Assembly: GCF_039511225.1 (NCBI RefSeq)
Contig: NZ_CP154261.1
Location: 496,001 to 560,000, forward strand
DNA: 64,000 nt
Reading direction: 5' to 3'
From: Sphingobacterium multivorum
GTDB taxonomy: Bacteria > Bacteroidota > Bacteroidia > Sphingobacteriales > Sphingobacteriaceae
The first letter of the stretch is position 1. Each line of letters opens with the position of its first letter. The translations under genes were made by a program, and so were the position numbers. The notes under the pieces were generated by a model, which was not told the origin of the DNA, did not search any database, and worked only from the letters and a program-made list of their open reading frames with translations. This document shows positions 63,584 to 64,000 of the stretch, piece by piece.

Positions 63584-64000
63584 ATGAGTTCAACACCTAT
63601 AACAAAAGAGACATATTTGGAGTGGTATAAGTCTATGTTACTTATGCGTAAGTTTGAAGAAAAAGCAGGTCAACTTTACGGACAGCAAAAGATTCGTGGT
63701 TTCTGTCACTTGTACATAGGACAAGAGGCTGTAGTCGCTGGAACGATGTCAGTAATCAAACCTGAGGATTCTCTAATCACTGCTTATCGTGATCACGCCC
63801 ACGCTTTGGCTAAAGGCGTTTCTGCAAATGCTTGTATGGCTGAATTATATGGAAAGATCACTGGTTGTTCAAAAGGTAAAGGAGGTTCTATGCACTTCTT
63901 CTCTAAAGAGCACAAATTCATGGGTGGCCATGGTATTGTTGGTGGTCAGATTCCTTTAGGTGCTGGTATCGCATTTGCTGAAAAATATCTTGGTACAGAT
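63584..64000 (+). CDS. pdhA: Pyruvate dehydrogenase E1 component alpha subunit (3' end outside window)
   Basis: An open frame of 139 codons from ATG 63584 to the window edge, without a stop. The translation begins MSSTPITKETYLEWYKSMLL and contains RKFEEKAGQLYGQQKIRGFCHLYIGQEAV, the E1-alpha opening, then TAYRDHAHALAKG and GGSMHFFSKEHKFMGGHGIVGGQIPLGAG, which leads into the thiamine-diphosphate site. It decarboxylates pyruvate in the dehydrogenase complex. About 60% of the protein is missing. Confidence 0.93.
   Translation, partial: MSSTPITKETYLEWYKSMLLMRKFEEKAGQLYGQQKIRGFCHLYIGQEAVVAGTMSVIKPEDSLITAYRDHAHALAKGVSANACMAELYGKITGCSKGKGGSMHFFSKEHKFMGGHGIVGGQIPLGAGIAFAEKYLGTD

Overview
This window looks like a chromosomal segment of a Bacteroidota species, most likely Sphingobacteriaceae and probably Sphingobacterium. 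The inference rests on protein style (IPExxxVDY protein, YnbA-like lipid enzymes, TPM protein), on gene orders such as miaB / sigma-54 regulator / lptE / secG / groESL and pyk / IPExxxVDY / acpP / fabF / rnc, on Bacteroidota promoters (TAnnTTTG at -7), on the scarcity of Shine-Dalgarno sequences and on a GC content that looks near 40%. No rRNA, tRNA, CRISPR array, transposase or phage gene was found. Most of the window is core genome.

Layout. 1-9 kb: the end of a carboxypeptidase-regulatory-like protein, an OmpA lipoprotein, then miaB, a sigma-54 activator, lptE, a TPR protein, secG and groES-groEL. 9-16 kb: ggt, a MazG-type pyrophosphohydrolase and dtd; a TonB-dependent receptor behind a TPP riboswitch (probable thiamine importer); an amidohydrolase and acylphosphatase. 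16-25 kb: a flippase, dusB, a trp operon (trpE, chorismate-mutase-like gene, trpG, trpC) preceded by a newly recognised attenuator whose leader peptide has three consecutive Trp codons, trmD and an ABC-F ATPase. 25-29 kb: gluconate use (gnd, gntK, gntP). 29.5-31 kb: a TPM-domain protein. 31-37.6 kb: a six-gene lipid-type operon that resembles Escherichia coli ynbABCD with a patatin-like gene and an SDR gene added. 37.7-47.7 kb: a membrane-stress-type operon (YbjN-like, PspA, DUF4177, YqiJ-like OB-fold protein, flotillin, giant AAA ATPase) with a divergent XRE regulator. 47.7-51 kb: small and hypothetical genes, ssb, and two unusual repeat stretches. 51-57 kb: metE behind a SAM riboswitch, an OmpR-type regulator and its histidine kinase. 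57-64 kb: pyk, IPExxxVDY protein, acpP, fabF, rnc, hisS and the start of pdhA, which runs off the window.

The two regions most likely to hold under-described biology are the YnbABCD-like operon with its extra patatin and SDR genes, and the PspA/flotillin/giant-ATPase operon. A third theme is sigma-54: the window encodes an activator without a sensor domain, carries -24/-12-like elements before ompA, groES and a small secreted protein, and shares a TGACA-type dyad between the miaB/activator operon and groES. Start codons were moved downstream where a better ATG or a promoter overlap argued for it; each such case is stated in the entry.
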